From positions 1-64,000 of the forward strand of contig CAKZFX010000016.1 in NCBI GenBank assembly GCA_936908745.1: a stretch of 64,000 bases of DNA. Direction: 5' to 3'. This DNA is from an uncultured Chitinophagaceae bacterium. GTDB lineage: Bacteria; Bacteroidota; Bacteroidia; Chitinophagales; Chitinophagaceae. Positions 40,559 through 49,858 of this stretch are shown piece after piece. The position numbers and the translations under genes are program-made. How positions within the stretch are numbered: position 1 is the stretch's first letter; each line of letters begins with the position of its first letter. The notes below the pieces were generated by a model. That model worked only from the letters and a program-made list of their open reading frames with translations, searched no databases and had not been told where the DNA came from.

Positions 40559-42502
40559 TCAATAATGCCATCGTACAAACGCTTCCATCGCCGCGTAATG
40601 CGTCAATCCTAAGTCAGCATATAAATTAGCCGTTGCTGCATTTCTTTCTTCTGCACGTTGCCAGAATTCCCTTGAATCGCTTCCCTGGAAAGGCACCATG
40701 TCTTTTTGCGACTGGTGAATAAATATGCCAAAACGTTTTTTCAATACCTGGTCAGGGCTCATCGGGATCGCCATTTCTATTTCTTCGATATTCCATTCCT
40801 GCCATGCGCCTTTGTACAGCCAAAGCCAGCAATCATTGATCCATGTGTCGCCAGCGGCTTTGATTCGTTTCAATGCTTCCAATACTACGTTGAAGCAAAC
40901 AATATGCGTTCCATGCGGATCGGCAAAGTCACCGGCGCAATACACCTGCTGCGGTTGAATTTGTCTTAGTAATTCGATGGTGATCTTGATATCCTTTTCA
41001 CTCATCGGCTTTTTTTCAATCGTGCCGGTTTCGTAGAACGGAAGGTTTTGGAAATGTATATTTTCTTCTTTGATACCTACATAGCGGCAAGTAGCACTTG
41101 CTTCCCCTCTTCGTATCAATCCTTTGATGTTGCGGATGGTAGGGGTATCAACCTGGTTTGATTTTTTGCGGGCGATAAATTTGCGGGCATCGTCAAGAAT
41201 CTTTCCTGACTTACTGGTATCAATACCGGCTATTTTTTCAAAACCAACGGCAAAGTCGAGGAAGCGGGTCACAAATTCATCGGTGACAGCGATGTTGCCC
41301 GATGTCTGGTAAGCCACATGCACATCATTGCCCTGGTCATGCAAACGTTGAAAAGTGCCGCCCATGCTGATGATATCGTCATCAGGGTGCGGGGAGAAAA
41401 TAATCACTTTTTTCGGGTAAGGTTCCGAACGTTCAGGATGCGCCGGGATATTTGCATTCGGTTTGCCAGCCGGCCATCCGGTGATGGAATCACGCAGCAT
41501 ATAATATACCTGCAGGTTGATTTCGTAGGCATCGCCTTTTTCCACCAGCAGATCGCTTAAACCATATTCATTATAGTCGGCGTTGGTTAAACTTAGCACT
41601 GGTTTTTTCAGTTTCAACGCCATATTCACCACCGCTTTTTTGATCATTTTCGGTGTCCACTCGCAATCGCCGGTCAGCCAGGGCGATTTATTTCTTGTCA
41701 GTTCAGCCGCTGCCGCTTCATCCACCACGAATGTTACATCGTCATGGTTTTGCAGTAGCGATGCCGGTACATGTTCGGTATCGTCGTCCTCGGCTGCTTT
41801 TTTGATTACCGGGGCTTTGGCCGAACCCCATGCCATCAGGATGATCTTTTTTGATTTCATGATGGTGCTGATGCCCATCGTGATCGCCAAACGGGGAACC
41901 TGTGAAATATTAGGAAACTCATACGCATTGGCAATACGGGTAGAGTTGTCAAGCGTAATCAATCTTGTTTTGGAGTAGATGCCAGAACCCGGTTCGTTGA
42001 AACCAATATGGCCATTGTTACCAATACCTAATATTTGCATGTCAATACCACCCGCATCACTGATCTTTTTTTCGTATGCCTGGCATTGTAATTTTATTTC
42101 TTCCTTGCTTACTTCACCGTTCGGGATATGAATATTCTTCGGGTTGATGTCCACATGATCAAACAAGTGCGTTTTCATAAAACGGTTGTAGCTCTGCAAC
42201 GCATTGTTGTCGATAGGGTAGTATTCGTCAAGATTAAACGTAACAACGTTTTTAAAACTCAGTTTTTCTTCTTTGTGCATGCGCACCAGTTCTGCATACA
42301 GCGTTTTAGGCGTGGAACCCGTGGCTAATCCCAATACACATTTTTCTTTTTTCTTTTGTTTATCACGGATCAGCGCAGCGATCTGCTCTGCCACGAACAA
42401 AGAACCCTTTTTGAGATCGGGATAAATTCTTACGGGGATTTTCTCGAAACTATCAGCCATATCTGCCTGTGCAGCTTTTCGTGCCATGTCAGTATTTTTC
42501 AT
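40559..42502 (-). CDS. nagB: glucosamine-6-phosphate deaminase fused to PIG-L/LmbE-like domain
   Basis: A 647-aa two-domain protein. Residues about 20-275 are NagB: LGLATGSTPKTLYAELV (57-73), active-site Asp92 in FNLDEYYPI, and IGNNGHIGFNEPG (160-172) with the catalytic His165. Residues about 363-640 are a PIG-L/LmbE Zn-deacetylase-like domain with SPHPDDDIISMGGT (370-383) and ADPHGTH for zinc. It converts glucosamine-6-phosphate to fructose-6-phosphate and ammonia; the second domain could remove acetyl groups first, in the manner of NagA (inference). A known Bacteroidota architecture. Beside a GH20 hexosaminidase gene. Confidence 0.93.
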   Translation of the reverse strand: MKNTDMARKAAQADMADSFEKIPVRIYPDLKKGSLFVAEQIAALIRDKQKKKEKCVLGLATGSTPKTLYAELVRMHKEEKLSFKNVVTFNLDEYYPIDNNALQSYNRFMKTHLFDHVDINPKNIHIPNGEVSKEEIKLQCQAYEKKISDAGGIDMQILGIGNNGHIGFNEPGSGIYSKTRLITLDNSTRIANAYEFPNISQVPRLAITMGISTIMKSKKIILMAWGSAKAPVIKKAAEDDDTEHVPASLLQNHDDVTFVVDEAAAAELTRNKSPWLTGDCEWTPKMIKKAVVNMALKLKKPVLSLTNADYNEYGLSDLLVEKGDAYEINLQVYYMLRDSITGWPAGKPNANIPAHPERSEPYPKKVIIFSPHPDDDIISMGGTFQRLHDQGNDVHVAYQTSGNIAVTDEFVTRFLDFAVGFEKIAGIDTSKSGKILDDARKFIARKKSNQVDTPTIRNIKGLIRRGEASATCRYVGIKEENIHFQNLPFYETGTIEKKPMSEKDIKITIELLRQIQPQQVYCAGDFADPHGTHIVCFNVVLEALKRIKAAGDTWINDCWLWLYKGAWQEWNIEEIEMAIPMSPDQVLKKRFGIFIHQSQKDMVPFQGSDSREFWQRAEERNAATANLYADLGLTHYAAMEAFVRWHY

Positions 42503-42515
42503 TGAGTGATAGTGC

Positions 42516-42523
42516 CAAAGATA
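42516..42523 (-). promoter_or_regulatory. -7 promoter element for nagB
   Basis: TATCTTTG on the minus strand (TAnnTTTG), 13 bp before the nagB start; indicates that nagB has its own promoter despite the upstream hexosaminidase gene. Confidence 0.5.
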
Positions 42524-42580
42524 TAAAACTTCGGTACTAATAATGTTATACGTTGGGTTGCAATAAACCGCAAATGATTG

Positions 42581-44935
42581 TTAGTTTACTTCAATTTCAT
42601 CTAAGAACATCCATGCGCCATTGCCTGCTCCCGGTTGTCCTTCGGCGATTTTACCATGGTTGATGATTTTTATTTTCAAAAACCTTGTTTTTTGCGGGGC
42701 TGCAAATTTCAATGTTGTTTTATCCTTATCCGCTGATTTGGTAATAGAAACCGCTGTATTAAAAGGAACAAAGTTGATACCGTCAACAGAAGCCGCAATA
42801 TCATACGAAGAAGGTGACCATATCCAGCTACCCGGATGCTCCAGGTGATGCACAATGATCTCGTTTATTTCAGTTTCATTGCCAAATTCAATGATCGCTT
42901 CGCAATCGGTTCCTTCAAAACCTAAAAAGTCTTTTGTTCTTGACATGCCTTTTTCATTCTGCACACCGTTTACCAGTGTAAAAGCACCGTCGCCGGGATA
43001 TTTTTTAGAAGGTTGTTGTGTCAGTGTTATCTTTTTGCCAGTGGCTTTATTAAGCAAAAATCGCTGAAATACAGGGTTACTTTTTTCGCCTGCGGATTGA
43101 GCAAAAGCTTCATATATACCATCTTTTGTTACGAGAACAGGGCTTGTATAGTCAACATAATCACTAACGCCAATATCATCACGATCTGCCGTGTCACGAT
43201 ACTGTACCCGTGCATTTTTTATTTTACTTTGTAGTTTCCATTGAACACCGTTGTAATTATCCGTAGGAACAACCGTGGCTTTCAGATCGTAATAGGCTTT
43301 GCTGTAAGTAGCGCCCCAGTTTTCATAACGTTTTAGTTGGCCGGGCAAGCGTTGTTCAAAACTTTCCCAGTTGCGTTTTTCTTTTGGCGTCCATAGTACT
43401 TCGCTTAACGCTGCCATACGTGGGAAAACGGAGTATTCCACTTTGCGGAAGTTCTTGATGTATTCGGCCCAGAGATTGGCCTGTGCGCCCAAAATATATT
43501 CGCCTTGTTCAGCGGTCAGTTCTTTAGGGATGGGCTCGTATGCATATACTTTTTCAATCGGGTTATAGCCGCCGATGGTAACTGAATCTTCATTCTCACT
43601 TTGTGTGTGATCAAAGTACAAAGGGCTGCCCGGTGTCATGATCGCATAGTGTTTTTGTTTGGCCGCTTCAATGCCGCCTTCTTCACCCCGCCAGCTCATC
43701 ACCACCGCATTAGGCGCAAGGCCACCTTCCAGTATTTCATCCCAGCCGATCAGGGTTTTGCCTTTGGCGTTCAGGTATTTTTCCATGCGCTGCACAAAGT
43801 AGCTTTGCAGTTCGTGTTCGTCTTTTAATCCCAGCTCTTTCATACGTTGCTGGCAACGGGGACATTGTTTCCAATGTGTTTTTGGTGCTTCATCGCCACC
43901 GATATGAAAGTATTTGGAAGGGAATAATGGCATCACTTCATCCACTACGTTTTGCAGGAACATAAAAGTAGAGTCCTTGCCTGCGCAAAAAATATCATCA
44001 AAAACGCCCCATGTTTCCTGCACTAATTTGATACGACCCGCTTTTTGCTCGGCCACACTTTTATCAGAGATCATATTGGCAGGAATATCCGTCGGGCGTT
44101 CAGGGAAACAACTCAACCAAGGATAAGCCGCGATAGCTGCGCTGCCATGGCCCGGCATTTCAATTTCAGGGATCACTTCCACAAAACGGTCCTGCGCATA
44201 TTTTACCACATCTTTTATTTCCTTCTGTGTATAGAAGCCGCCTAAGGGAAGGTTGTCACTTCCTTTGCCCGGATAGCGGCCAATGATGGTGCCATTGCGA
44301 TAGCCGCCCACTTTTGTCAGCAAAGGATATTTATTGATCTCAATTCTCCAGCCCTGGTCGTCTGTCAGGTGCCAGTGAAATTTATTGATCTTATGGTAAG
44401 CGAGGTAGTCAATGTATTTTTTAACATAAGCCACCGGCTCAAAATGACGGCTGATGTCAAGGTGCATACCCCGATAATTAAATCGTGCATAATCCATGAT
44501 TTCAACAAAAGGGATTTCCTTTTTTGCTTTCAGGTCCAGGGGCATCAACTGAAACAGCGTTTGCATTGCATGAAAAGCAGGTTCATCAAAGTTGCTGGCG
44601 ATTTTTACGCCTGTTGATGTCACAGAAAGCGTATAAGCAGGCTTGCCGGAAGTTGGCATCCGTTGGAGGGTAAAAGCAATATCAGCCGGTTTGCCCTTGA
44701 CCGCTTGCATTACCGTTACGCCAAATTGTTTTTTCATTTCTGCTTTGAAATAATTGAACAGCTTTGTCCAGCCTTGTGCAGGCAGGTTGCTGCTCACCGT
44801 TATCTTATCTTTCAGCAGGTAAACGCCGTCGGTTTGTTTCACTTCCACGGGCCAGGGCACGAGGCTGAGTTGTTGTTGAGCAAAGCTTTGGGTGCAGATC
44901 AGCAGCAGGGCCAGTAACCGGAAAACAGGGCGCAT
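42581..44935 (-). CDS. beta-N-acetylhexosaminidase (GH20)
   Basis: A 784-aa exported enzyme: signal peptide (1-20, CTQSFAQ), GH20b N-domain (about 22-145), catalytic TIM barrel (about 150-500) with FHWHLTDDQGWRIEI and the catalytic pair Asp348-Glu349 in FHIGGDEAP, which uses substrate-assisted catalysis. The C-terminal part has a chitobiase-type linker region (about 545-640) and an F5/8C-like or CBM32-like domain (about 640-784; EFGNETEINEIIVHHLEHPGSW). It releases GlcNAc from chitin or glycan ends in the periplasm or at the surface; product goes to the NagB fusion downstream. Confidence 0.94.
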   Translation of the reverse strand: MRPVFRLLALLLICTQSFAQQQLSLVPWPVEVKQTDGVYLLKDKITVSSNLPAQGWTKLFNYFKAEMKKQFGVTVMQAVKGKPADIAFTLQRMPTSGKPAYTLSVTSTGVKIASNFDEPAFHAMQTLFQLMPLDLKAKKEIPFVEIMDYARFNYRGMHLDISRHFEPVAYVKKYIDYLAYHKINKFHWHLTDDQGWRIEINKYPLLTKVGGYRNGTIIGRYPGKGSDNLPLGGFYTQKEIKDVVKYAQDRFVEVIPEIEMPGHGSAAIAAYPWLSCFPERPTDIPANMISDKSVAEQKAGRIKLVQETWGVFDDIFCAGKDSTFMFLQNVVDEVMPLFPSKYFHIGGDEAPKTHWKQCPRCQQRMKELGLKDEHELQSYFVQRMEKYLNAKGKTLIGWDEILEGGLAPNAVVMSWRGEEGGIEAAKQKHYAIMTPGSPLYFDHTQSENEDSVTIGGYNPIEKVYAYEPIPKELTAEQGEYILGAQANLWAEYIKNFRKVEYSVFPRMAALSEVLWTPKEKRNWESFEQRLPGQLKRYENWGATYSKAYYDLKATVVPTDNYNGVQWKLQSKIKNARVQYRDTADRDDIGVSDYVDYTSPVLVTKDGIYEAFAQSAGEKSNPVFQRFLLNKATGKKITLTQQPSKKYPGDGAFTLVNGVQNEKGMSRTKDFLGFEGTDCEAIIEFGNETEINEIIVHHLEHPGSWIWSPSSYDIAASVDGINFVPFNTAVSITKSADKDKTTLKFAAPQKTRFLKIKIINHGKIAEGQPGAGNGAWMFLDEIEVN

Positions 44936-45019
44936 AATTGGGTTATTTAGTTGGACAAAATGTTCATTCTACTTTAAGCCTTAAATTTACTGATTCTCCA
45001 TTCATACACATGTTTTTTT

Positions 45020-45508
45020 ATGGCAACTAATGAAGAACTAATCAGCCGTTTTTATTCGGCTTTCCAGCAGCGGGACCATCAAACAATGAACGCTTGTTAT
45101 AGTGACGATATCGTATTCAGCGATCCTGTTTTTTTATTATTAAAAGAACAGCAGGTAAAAGCGATGTGGGAAATGCTTTGTACCAACGCCAAAGATTTTT
45201 CATTGACCTATTCTGACATTACGGCCGTTGATGAAGAATATTATACCTGCAAATGGGTGGCAACGTACACGTTTTCCAAAACAGGTAACAGAGTCGTCAA
45301 TAACGTCAAAGCGTTTATGAAAATAAAAGACGGGAAGATCATTGAACACAGCGATGCTTTCCGCCTTAGCACATGGATCAGCCAGGCATTGGGCTGGAAA
45401 GGACAATTGTTTGGCTGGATGGGATGGATGAAAAGAAAAGTGCAATTGAGTGCGAGGAAGAGCTTGGTCAGGTTTATGGAGGAAAAAGGCTATATACAGA
45501 GTCAATAG
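45020..45508 (+). CDS. SnoaL/NTF2-like protein
   Basis: A 162-aa cytosolic protein with the SnoaL-like cone fold pattern: helical start LISRFYSAFQQRDHQTMNACYSDDIVFSDPVF (about 6-37), then beta strands YYTCKWVATYTF and NVKAFMKIKDGKIIEHSDAFRL. Such proteins bind small molecules or act as isomerases/hydrolases. The C-terminal 35 residues are basic and less typical. The last two codons and stop (SQ, TAG) lie inside a period-7 AGTC repeat that continues downstream. Substrate unknown. Confidence 0.82.
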   Translation: MATNEELISRFYSAFQQRDHQTMNACYSDDIVFSDPVFLLLKEQQVKAMWEMLCTNAKDFSLTYSDITAVDEEYYTCKWVATYTFSKTGNRVVNNVKAFMKIKDGKIIEHSDAFRLSTWISQALGWKGQLFGWMGWMKRKVQLSARKSLVRFMEEKGYIQSQ

Positions 45509-45735
45509 TCTTGAGTCGGGAGTCGAGAGTCAGCAAGAGGCTTATAGTAGATAGGCTTTTATAGAGTTGGGAGTTTTTAATCGGAGTCAAGAGTCTTGAG
45601 TCGATAGTCGGGAGTCAGCAAGAGTCCTATAGCAGCGAGGCTTTTATCAATAATAAAAATCTGTAAAAAATAAAATCGGGAGCCAGGAGTGATGTTTCTC
45701 TACTCCTGACTCCCGACTCAAGACTCTTGACTGGA
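45500..45735. repeat. period-7 AGTC arrays between convergent genes, overlapping a stop codon
   Basis: AGTCAAT AGTCTTG AGTCGGG AGTCGAG AGTCAGC begins at 45500, inside the SnoaL-like gene, and the TAG stop is formed by two units. A second block (AGTCAAG AGTCTTG AGTCGAT AGTCGGG AGTCAGC) follows near 45586-45620. Near 45699-45731 the inverted block ACTCCTGACTCCCGACTCAAGACTC lies 7 bp before the pirin stop, so its sense for the pirin gene is again AGTC. Confidence 0.85.
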
Positions 45736-45738
45736 GGC

Positions 45739-46617
45739 TTATCCTTCCAATACTCCAAACCTGCCACGATTCGCATCCTCGATAGCTTCCTCTACTTCTT
45801 TCCAGTTGTTCATCAGGAAAGGGCCGTAGGCGGCAATGGGTTCATCAATCGGTTCGCCGGATAATACAAGGATCACTGCATCTTCTGTTGCTTCCACTTT
45901 TATTCCTTCACCTTCGTTTTTAAATAAAACAAAATGGTCGGTGGCAACAGGTTGCCCGTTGATCGTGGCCGCACCTTCAATCAGCAGCATACCTGTGTTG
46001 TAATTGGATGGCAGGTCAAAGTCTACTACCGCATTTTTTTGTAACCGCAGGTTATATACATTCATCGGCGTGAATGTGCTGGCTGCGCCGGCTGTTCCTT
46101 TATAGTCGCCAGCGATCACTTCCGCAAAGCTTTTTCCATCTTCCAGCAGGTGACGTCCCATTTTACTATTCGTGATCTCCTGGTATTTGGGTGCCGTCTT
46201 TTTATCTTTTGCAGGCAGGTTTACCCACAGTTGCACCATCTGGAACAAGCCGCCGGTTTTGCTGAAATTTTCTTCATGGTATTCTTTGTGCAGTAAACCC
46301 GCACCGGCTGTCATCCATTGCACATCACCTTCACCGATCACACCGCTGTTGCCGGCGCTATCGTGGTGTGCTATTTTACCATGATAGGCAATAGTTACTG
46401 TTTCAAAACCTGCATGCGGGTGCACACCCACACCTCTCGATTCATTGGAAGGAGAGAACTCCACCTTTGCATTGTAATCCATCAGGAAGAAAGGGCTCAT
46501 CCTTTTTTTATCAATGAATTTTGCACCGGGAAAAAAACTATGCACCCGGAACCCGTCACCCACCATATGAGCAGGTGGCGGCGCTATGATATATTCGATT
46601 GTTTTCTGATTGCTCAT
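45739..46617 (-). CDS. pirin family protein
   Basis: A 292-aa bicupin. The N-cupin has the pirin metal site GVHPHAGFETVTI (His66, His68), His110 and Glu112 in LLHKEYHEENF-type motif, all retained. The second cupin (about 165-285, FDLPSNYNTGMLLIEGA) lacks these ligands as usual. Members act as quercetin 2,3-dioxygenases or as iron-dependent regulators. It is 10 bp downstream of another pirin-like gene, in an operon with an FMN reductase. Confidence 0.92.
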   Translation of the reverse strand: MSNQKTIEYIIAPPPAHMVGDGFRVHSFFPGAKFIDKKRMSPFFLMDYNAKVEFSPSNESRGVGVHPHAGFETVTIAYHGKIAHHDSAGNSGVIGEGDVQWMTAGAGLLHKEYHEENFSKTGGLFQMVQLWVNLPAKDKKTAPKYQEITNSKMGRHLLEDGKSFAEVIAGDYKGTAGAASTFTPMNVYNLRLQKNAVVDFDLPSNYNTGMLLIEGAATINGQPVATDHFVLFKNEGEGIKVEATEDAVILVLSGEPIDEPIAAYGPFLMNNWKEVEEAIEDANRGRFGVLEG

Positions 46618-46627
46618 AACAACTCCT

Positions 46628-47344
46628 TTATTTTAACATCGGTACTTCCATTAATAATAACTGGGCATTGCTGTCAGCCGTTATTTCCAACTGATCCGTT
46701 TCGGTAATACCTAAACCATCGCGGCGATTGAGTTGAACACCGTTTACGGTTACATCCCCTTCGATCACGAACGCATAAACACCGTTGCCATTTTTCTTTA
46801 ATGCGTAGCTGGTCTTAAAATCCTTATCCAAATTGCCTAGGCTAAACCATGCGTCCTGGTGTATCTGCACACCGCCATCTGTTGAACCGACCGGTGAAAC
46901 CACTGTCAGCAGCCGGTTATGTTTATCCGCATCGCTGAAACTTTTTTGATCATAACGGGGCGTTACATTTTTCTCTTTGGGAAAAACCCAGATCTGGAAA
47001 AACTTAACGGCCTGGCCATGGTTCTTGTTTTTTTCACCATGCTGTATGCCGGTGCCGGCACTCATGGCCTGCACATCACCCTGGCGGATGACCTGTGTGT
47101 TGCCCATACTGTCTTTGTGTTCCAGGTCGCCCTCTGTTGGTATGGAAATGATCTCCATATTATCATGCGGGTGAGTGCCAAAACCCATACCGCCCGACAC
47201 TGTATCGTCATTCAGTACACGCAGTGCGCCGAAATGAACTCTTTCGGGGTTATAATAACCTGAGAAGCTGAATGTGTGAAATGAATCCAACCATCCATGG
47301 TTAGCATGACCTCTTGTTGCTGCCTTGTGAAGAATGGTTTTCAT
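46628..47344 (-). CDS. pirin-like bicupin (YhhW type)
   Basis: A 238-aa protein; ATG 47344 chosen because MKTILHKAATRGHANHGWLDSFHTFSF is the typical YhhW-type beginning, while an upstream in-frame start would extend into the neighbour gene. The metal ligands are visible: His58 and His60 in GTHPHDNMEI, His102 and Glu104 in IQHGE. Quercetinase activity is known in the family; physiological substrate unclear. Middle gene of a three-gene operon with spacing of 20 and 10 bp. Confidence 0.92.
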   Translation of the reverse strand: MKTILHKAATRGHANHGWLDSFHTFSFSGYYNPERVHFGALRVLNDDTVSGGMGFGTHPHDNMEIISIPTEGDLEHKDSMGNTQVIRQGDVQAMSAGTGIQHGEKNKNHGQAVKFFQIWVFPKEKNVTPRYDQKSFSDADKHNRLLTVVSPVGSTDGGVQIHQDAWFSLGNLDKDFKTSYALKKNGNGVYAFVIEGDVTVNGVQLNRRDGLGITETDQLEITADSNAQLLLMEVPMLK

Positions 47345-47364
47345 AATGAACTCCTTTTTTATGT

Positions 47365-47925
47365 TTATTGAATAGAAACTTTTTGTGCGGTCAGCGTTTC
47401 TGCCAACCATAAAAACTCGGTAACAAAATTGTGAACGCTGTTTTCAAATGCTTCGTCCAGCAGTTCGCCGGCCTCGTTGAATTTTTTATCAACCGCCGGA
47501 ACGATCAGCATATACGGCGAAGCGATACCAAACAAGGCGGGTACTAATAACAACAACTGCTGTGAAGCCCTCATGCCACCCATGGCACCCGGTGAAGCCG
47601 TAACAATACCAAATGGTTTGTGACGCTGTTTAGGAAAATGGTCCAGCAGGTTTTTCATAACAGGAGAGTAGCTGCCGTTGTATTCCGGTGTCACCAGGAT
47701 AAAAGCATCGGCCTCAAAAATTCGTTTGGCCAACGGCTGCAATTCAACCGGCGCTTTTTCGGCTGTTGACCACACTGTTTGCACCGGCGGTACATTCCAG
47801 TCTTTCATATCTATGATGCCAATCTCGTGATCGCTGTTTTGTTCCAGCCAGTTTTTCAGGTGTATCGCCACGCGGCGTGTTACGCTGTTTACTCTTGGAC
47901 TACCTGATATTATTTCAATTTTCAT
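47365..47925 (-). CDS. NAD(P)H-dependent FMN reductase
   Basis: A 186-aa flavodoxin-like reductase starting at ATG 47925; an upstream in-frame ATG (47964) would add 13 residues with no homology. FMN phosphate loop ISGSPRVNSVTRR (about 5-17), TPEYNGSYSP (about 79-88) and PFGIVTASPGAMGGMRASQQL (about 104-123) are the family signature (SsuE/YieF/ChrR-like). Upstream of two pirins; probably reduces quinones or other aromatics to protect against redox stress (inference). Confidence 0.93.
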   Translation of the reverse strand: MKIEIISGSPRVNSVTRRVAIHLKNWLEQNSDHEIGIIDMKDWNVPPVQTVWSTAEKAPVELQPLAKRIFEADAFILVTPEYNGSYSPVMKNLLDHFPKQRHKPFGIVTASPGAMGGMRASQQLLLLVPALFGIASPYMLIVPAVDKKFNEAGELLDEAFENSVHNFVTEFLWLAETLTAQKVSIQ

Positions 47926-48085
47926 TTGTATTGTCTGTTTGATACTGCAAATATAAATAATCAATGTTTAAACATCAAAATTTTAGAGCCACTTGTTTTG
48001 TTAATGTCCGGGCGGTCTAAAAATTAGCGGTTTTTCCTCATTTTGGCCTGTAAACCACTAATTTCGGCCACTCAACAATCCAAAC

Positions 48086-49117
48086 ATGTTCAACCGCAGA
48101 AAGTTTATTCAATCCTCGGCATTAGGTACGTTAGGCATTTTAGTTAACAAAGTTGCGGCAGGAAGCCCGGAGACCCTTGCTATAAAGGGAAAACCTGTGG
48201 TGATCTCTACCTGGGATGCTGGTTTAAGGGCCAACCTGGGTGCATGGGAAGTGTTGCAAAAAGGCGGCCGGGCACTGGATGCGGTGGAAAAAGGTGTGAT
48301 GGTGACGGAAAGCGAGCAGAACTGCTGTGTGGGTCTTGGCGCTAATCCTGACCGCGATGGTTTTGTGACGCTGGATGCCTGTATCATGGACGAAAATTTT
48401 AATTGTGGCAGCGTGGCGTTTTTAGAAAGAATCAAACACCCCATTTCAGTAGCAAGACGGGTAATGGAAAAAACACCACATGTAATGCTGGTAGGAAGCG
48501 GTGCGCAGCAATTTGCGGTAGCCGAAGGTTTCCCGCTGGAAGAACAAAAATTATCAGCCGAAGCGCAGGAGAATTATACGGAGTGGCTCAAAAGATCTCA
48601 ATACAAATCACCGGCTATCAACGTGGAGAAACAAAAGGGGCATGGTCCTTTTGCGCCGGCTAAATTAGATAACGGTGAATGGAACCATGATACGATTGGT
48701 ATGCTGGCGATGGATGCCAATGGCAATTTAAGCGGCAGTTGCACCACCAGCGGAGCAGGGTTTAAAATGCGTGGCCGCCTGGGCGATTCACCAATCATCG
48801 GTGCCGGTTTGTTTGTTGACAATGAAGCAGGCGCTTGCGTGGCTACCGGGCAAGGCGAGGATGTGATTCGTATTGCAGGCTCACATACAGTGGTGGAGTT
48901 AATGCGGCAGGGTTTATCACCGGAAGCGGCTTGTAAAAAAGCCATCGAACGGGTGATAAAAGCAAAGAAAGGAAACGTAAAAGAAATACAGGTGGCATTT
49001 TTAGCGATCAATAAAAAAGGTAAAGTGGGTTCTTATGCGATTCACAGTGGTTTTAGTTATGCTATCAAAACGGAAGGAAAAGAAGAGTTGGTGGAGTCAA
49101 AATTTATAATGGAATAA
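48086..49117 (+). CDS. N4-(beta-N-acetylglucosaminyl)-L-asparaginase-like Ntn-hydrolase
   Basis: A 343-aa member of the glycosylasparaginase/isoaspartyl peptidase family. It has a Tat-like signal (NRRKFIQSSALGTLG, 3-17). The autocleavage site and nucleophile Thr203 are in HDTIGMLAMD, and other family motifs (DAGLRANLGAWEVLQ; GRLGDSPIIGAG; GATCVATGQGE-like) are present. Predicted to be made as a proenzyme, split into two chains, and to release GlcNAc-linked asparagine or isoaspartyl residues in the periplasm. 1 bp before the cutC gene: operon of three genes. Confidence 0.92.
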   Translation: MFNRRKFIQSSALGTLGILVNKVAAGSPETLAIKGKPVVISTWDAGLRANLGAWEVLQKGGRALDAVEKGVMVTESEQNCCVGLGANPDRDGFVTLDACIMDENFNCGSVAFLERIKHPISVARRVMEKTPHVMLVGSGAQQFAVAEGFPLEEQKLSAEAQENYTEWLKRSQYKSPAINVEKQKGHGPFAPAKLDNGEWNHDTIGMLAMDANGNLSGSCTTSGAGFKMRGRLGDSPIIGAGLFVDNEAGACVATGQGEDVIRIAGSHTVVELMRQGLSPEAACKKAIERVIKAKKGNVKEIQVAFLAINKKGKVGSYAIHSGFSYAIKTEGKEELVESKFIME

Positions 49118-49118
49118 A

Positions 49119-49856
49119 ATGGCGGAGGAAAAATACATCATTGAGATTGCTACGTCCGATTTTGTAACAACTAAATCAGCGGTAGAAGGTGGCGCAGACA
49201 GAATTGAGTTATGTGCCAATCTTGCAGAAGGTGGTACCACGCCTTCTTACGGAACGATACTGCAATGCCGGGAAGCTTTTGATGTGCAACTGTACCCGAT
49301 CATCCGGCCAAGAGGCGGCGATTTTTTATATACAGACGAAGAATTTGCGATCATGTTAAATGACGTGAAACTATGCAAACAGTCGGGTTGTGATGGCGTG
49401 GTGATCGGTTTATTACTGGCCGATGGCCATATTGATGTAAAACGGACGGCTGCATTGGTAGAAGCCGCCTATCCTTTAGGCGTTACTTTTCACCGGGCGT
49501 TTGACCGCTGTGCCGATCCTTTTAAAGCATTGGAACAATTAATCGAGATCGGTTGTGAACGTATTCTGACTTCGGGACAAAAACCTGCTGCACCTGATAG
49601 TATGGAAATGATAGCAGAGCTGAATCATATAGGGGGTCACCGCATCATCATTATGCCGGGCAGTGGCGTGAGAAAAGAAAATATTAAACTGCTGGCGGAG
49701 AAAACGGGTTGTGTTGAATTTCATTCTTCTTTACGTGGGAAAGAGAGAAGTAAAATGGAATTTGTGCATCCTGCTTTTGCAGATTCAGCAGAGAGTTATA
49801 TGAATAATGCAATTGATGTAAACGAAGTAAAAGCATTGCGGTCAGCGCTACAATAA
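49119..49856 (+). CDS. cutC: CutC family protein
   Basis: A 245-aa TIM-barrel protein of the CutC family: EIATSDFVTTKSAVEGGADRIELCANLAEGGTTPSYG (about 8-44), IIRPRGGDFLY, FHRAFDRCADP, LTSGQKPA and FHSSLRGKERSKM. The copper-homeostasis name is historical and weakly supported; members may be sugar or sulfur-compound enzymes. Sits between the asparaginase-like gene and DUF1543 with 1- and 2-bp gaps. Confidence 0.93.
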   Translation: MAEEKYIIEIATSDFVTTKSAVEGGADRIELCANLAEGGTTPSYGTILQCREAFDVQLYPIIRPRGGDFLYTDEEFAIMLNDVKLCKQSGCDGVVIGLLLADGHIDVKRTAALVEAAYPLGVTFHRAFDRCADPFKALEQLIEIGCERILTSGQKPAAPDSMEMIAELNHIGGHRIIIMPGSGVRKENIKLLAEKTGCVEFHSSLRGKERSKMEFVHPAFADSAESYMNNAIDVNEVKALRSALQ

Positions 49857-49858
49857 TT

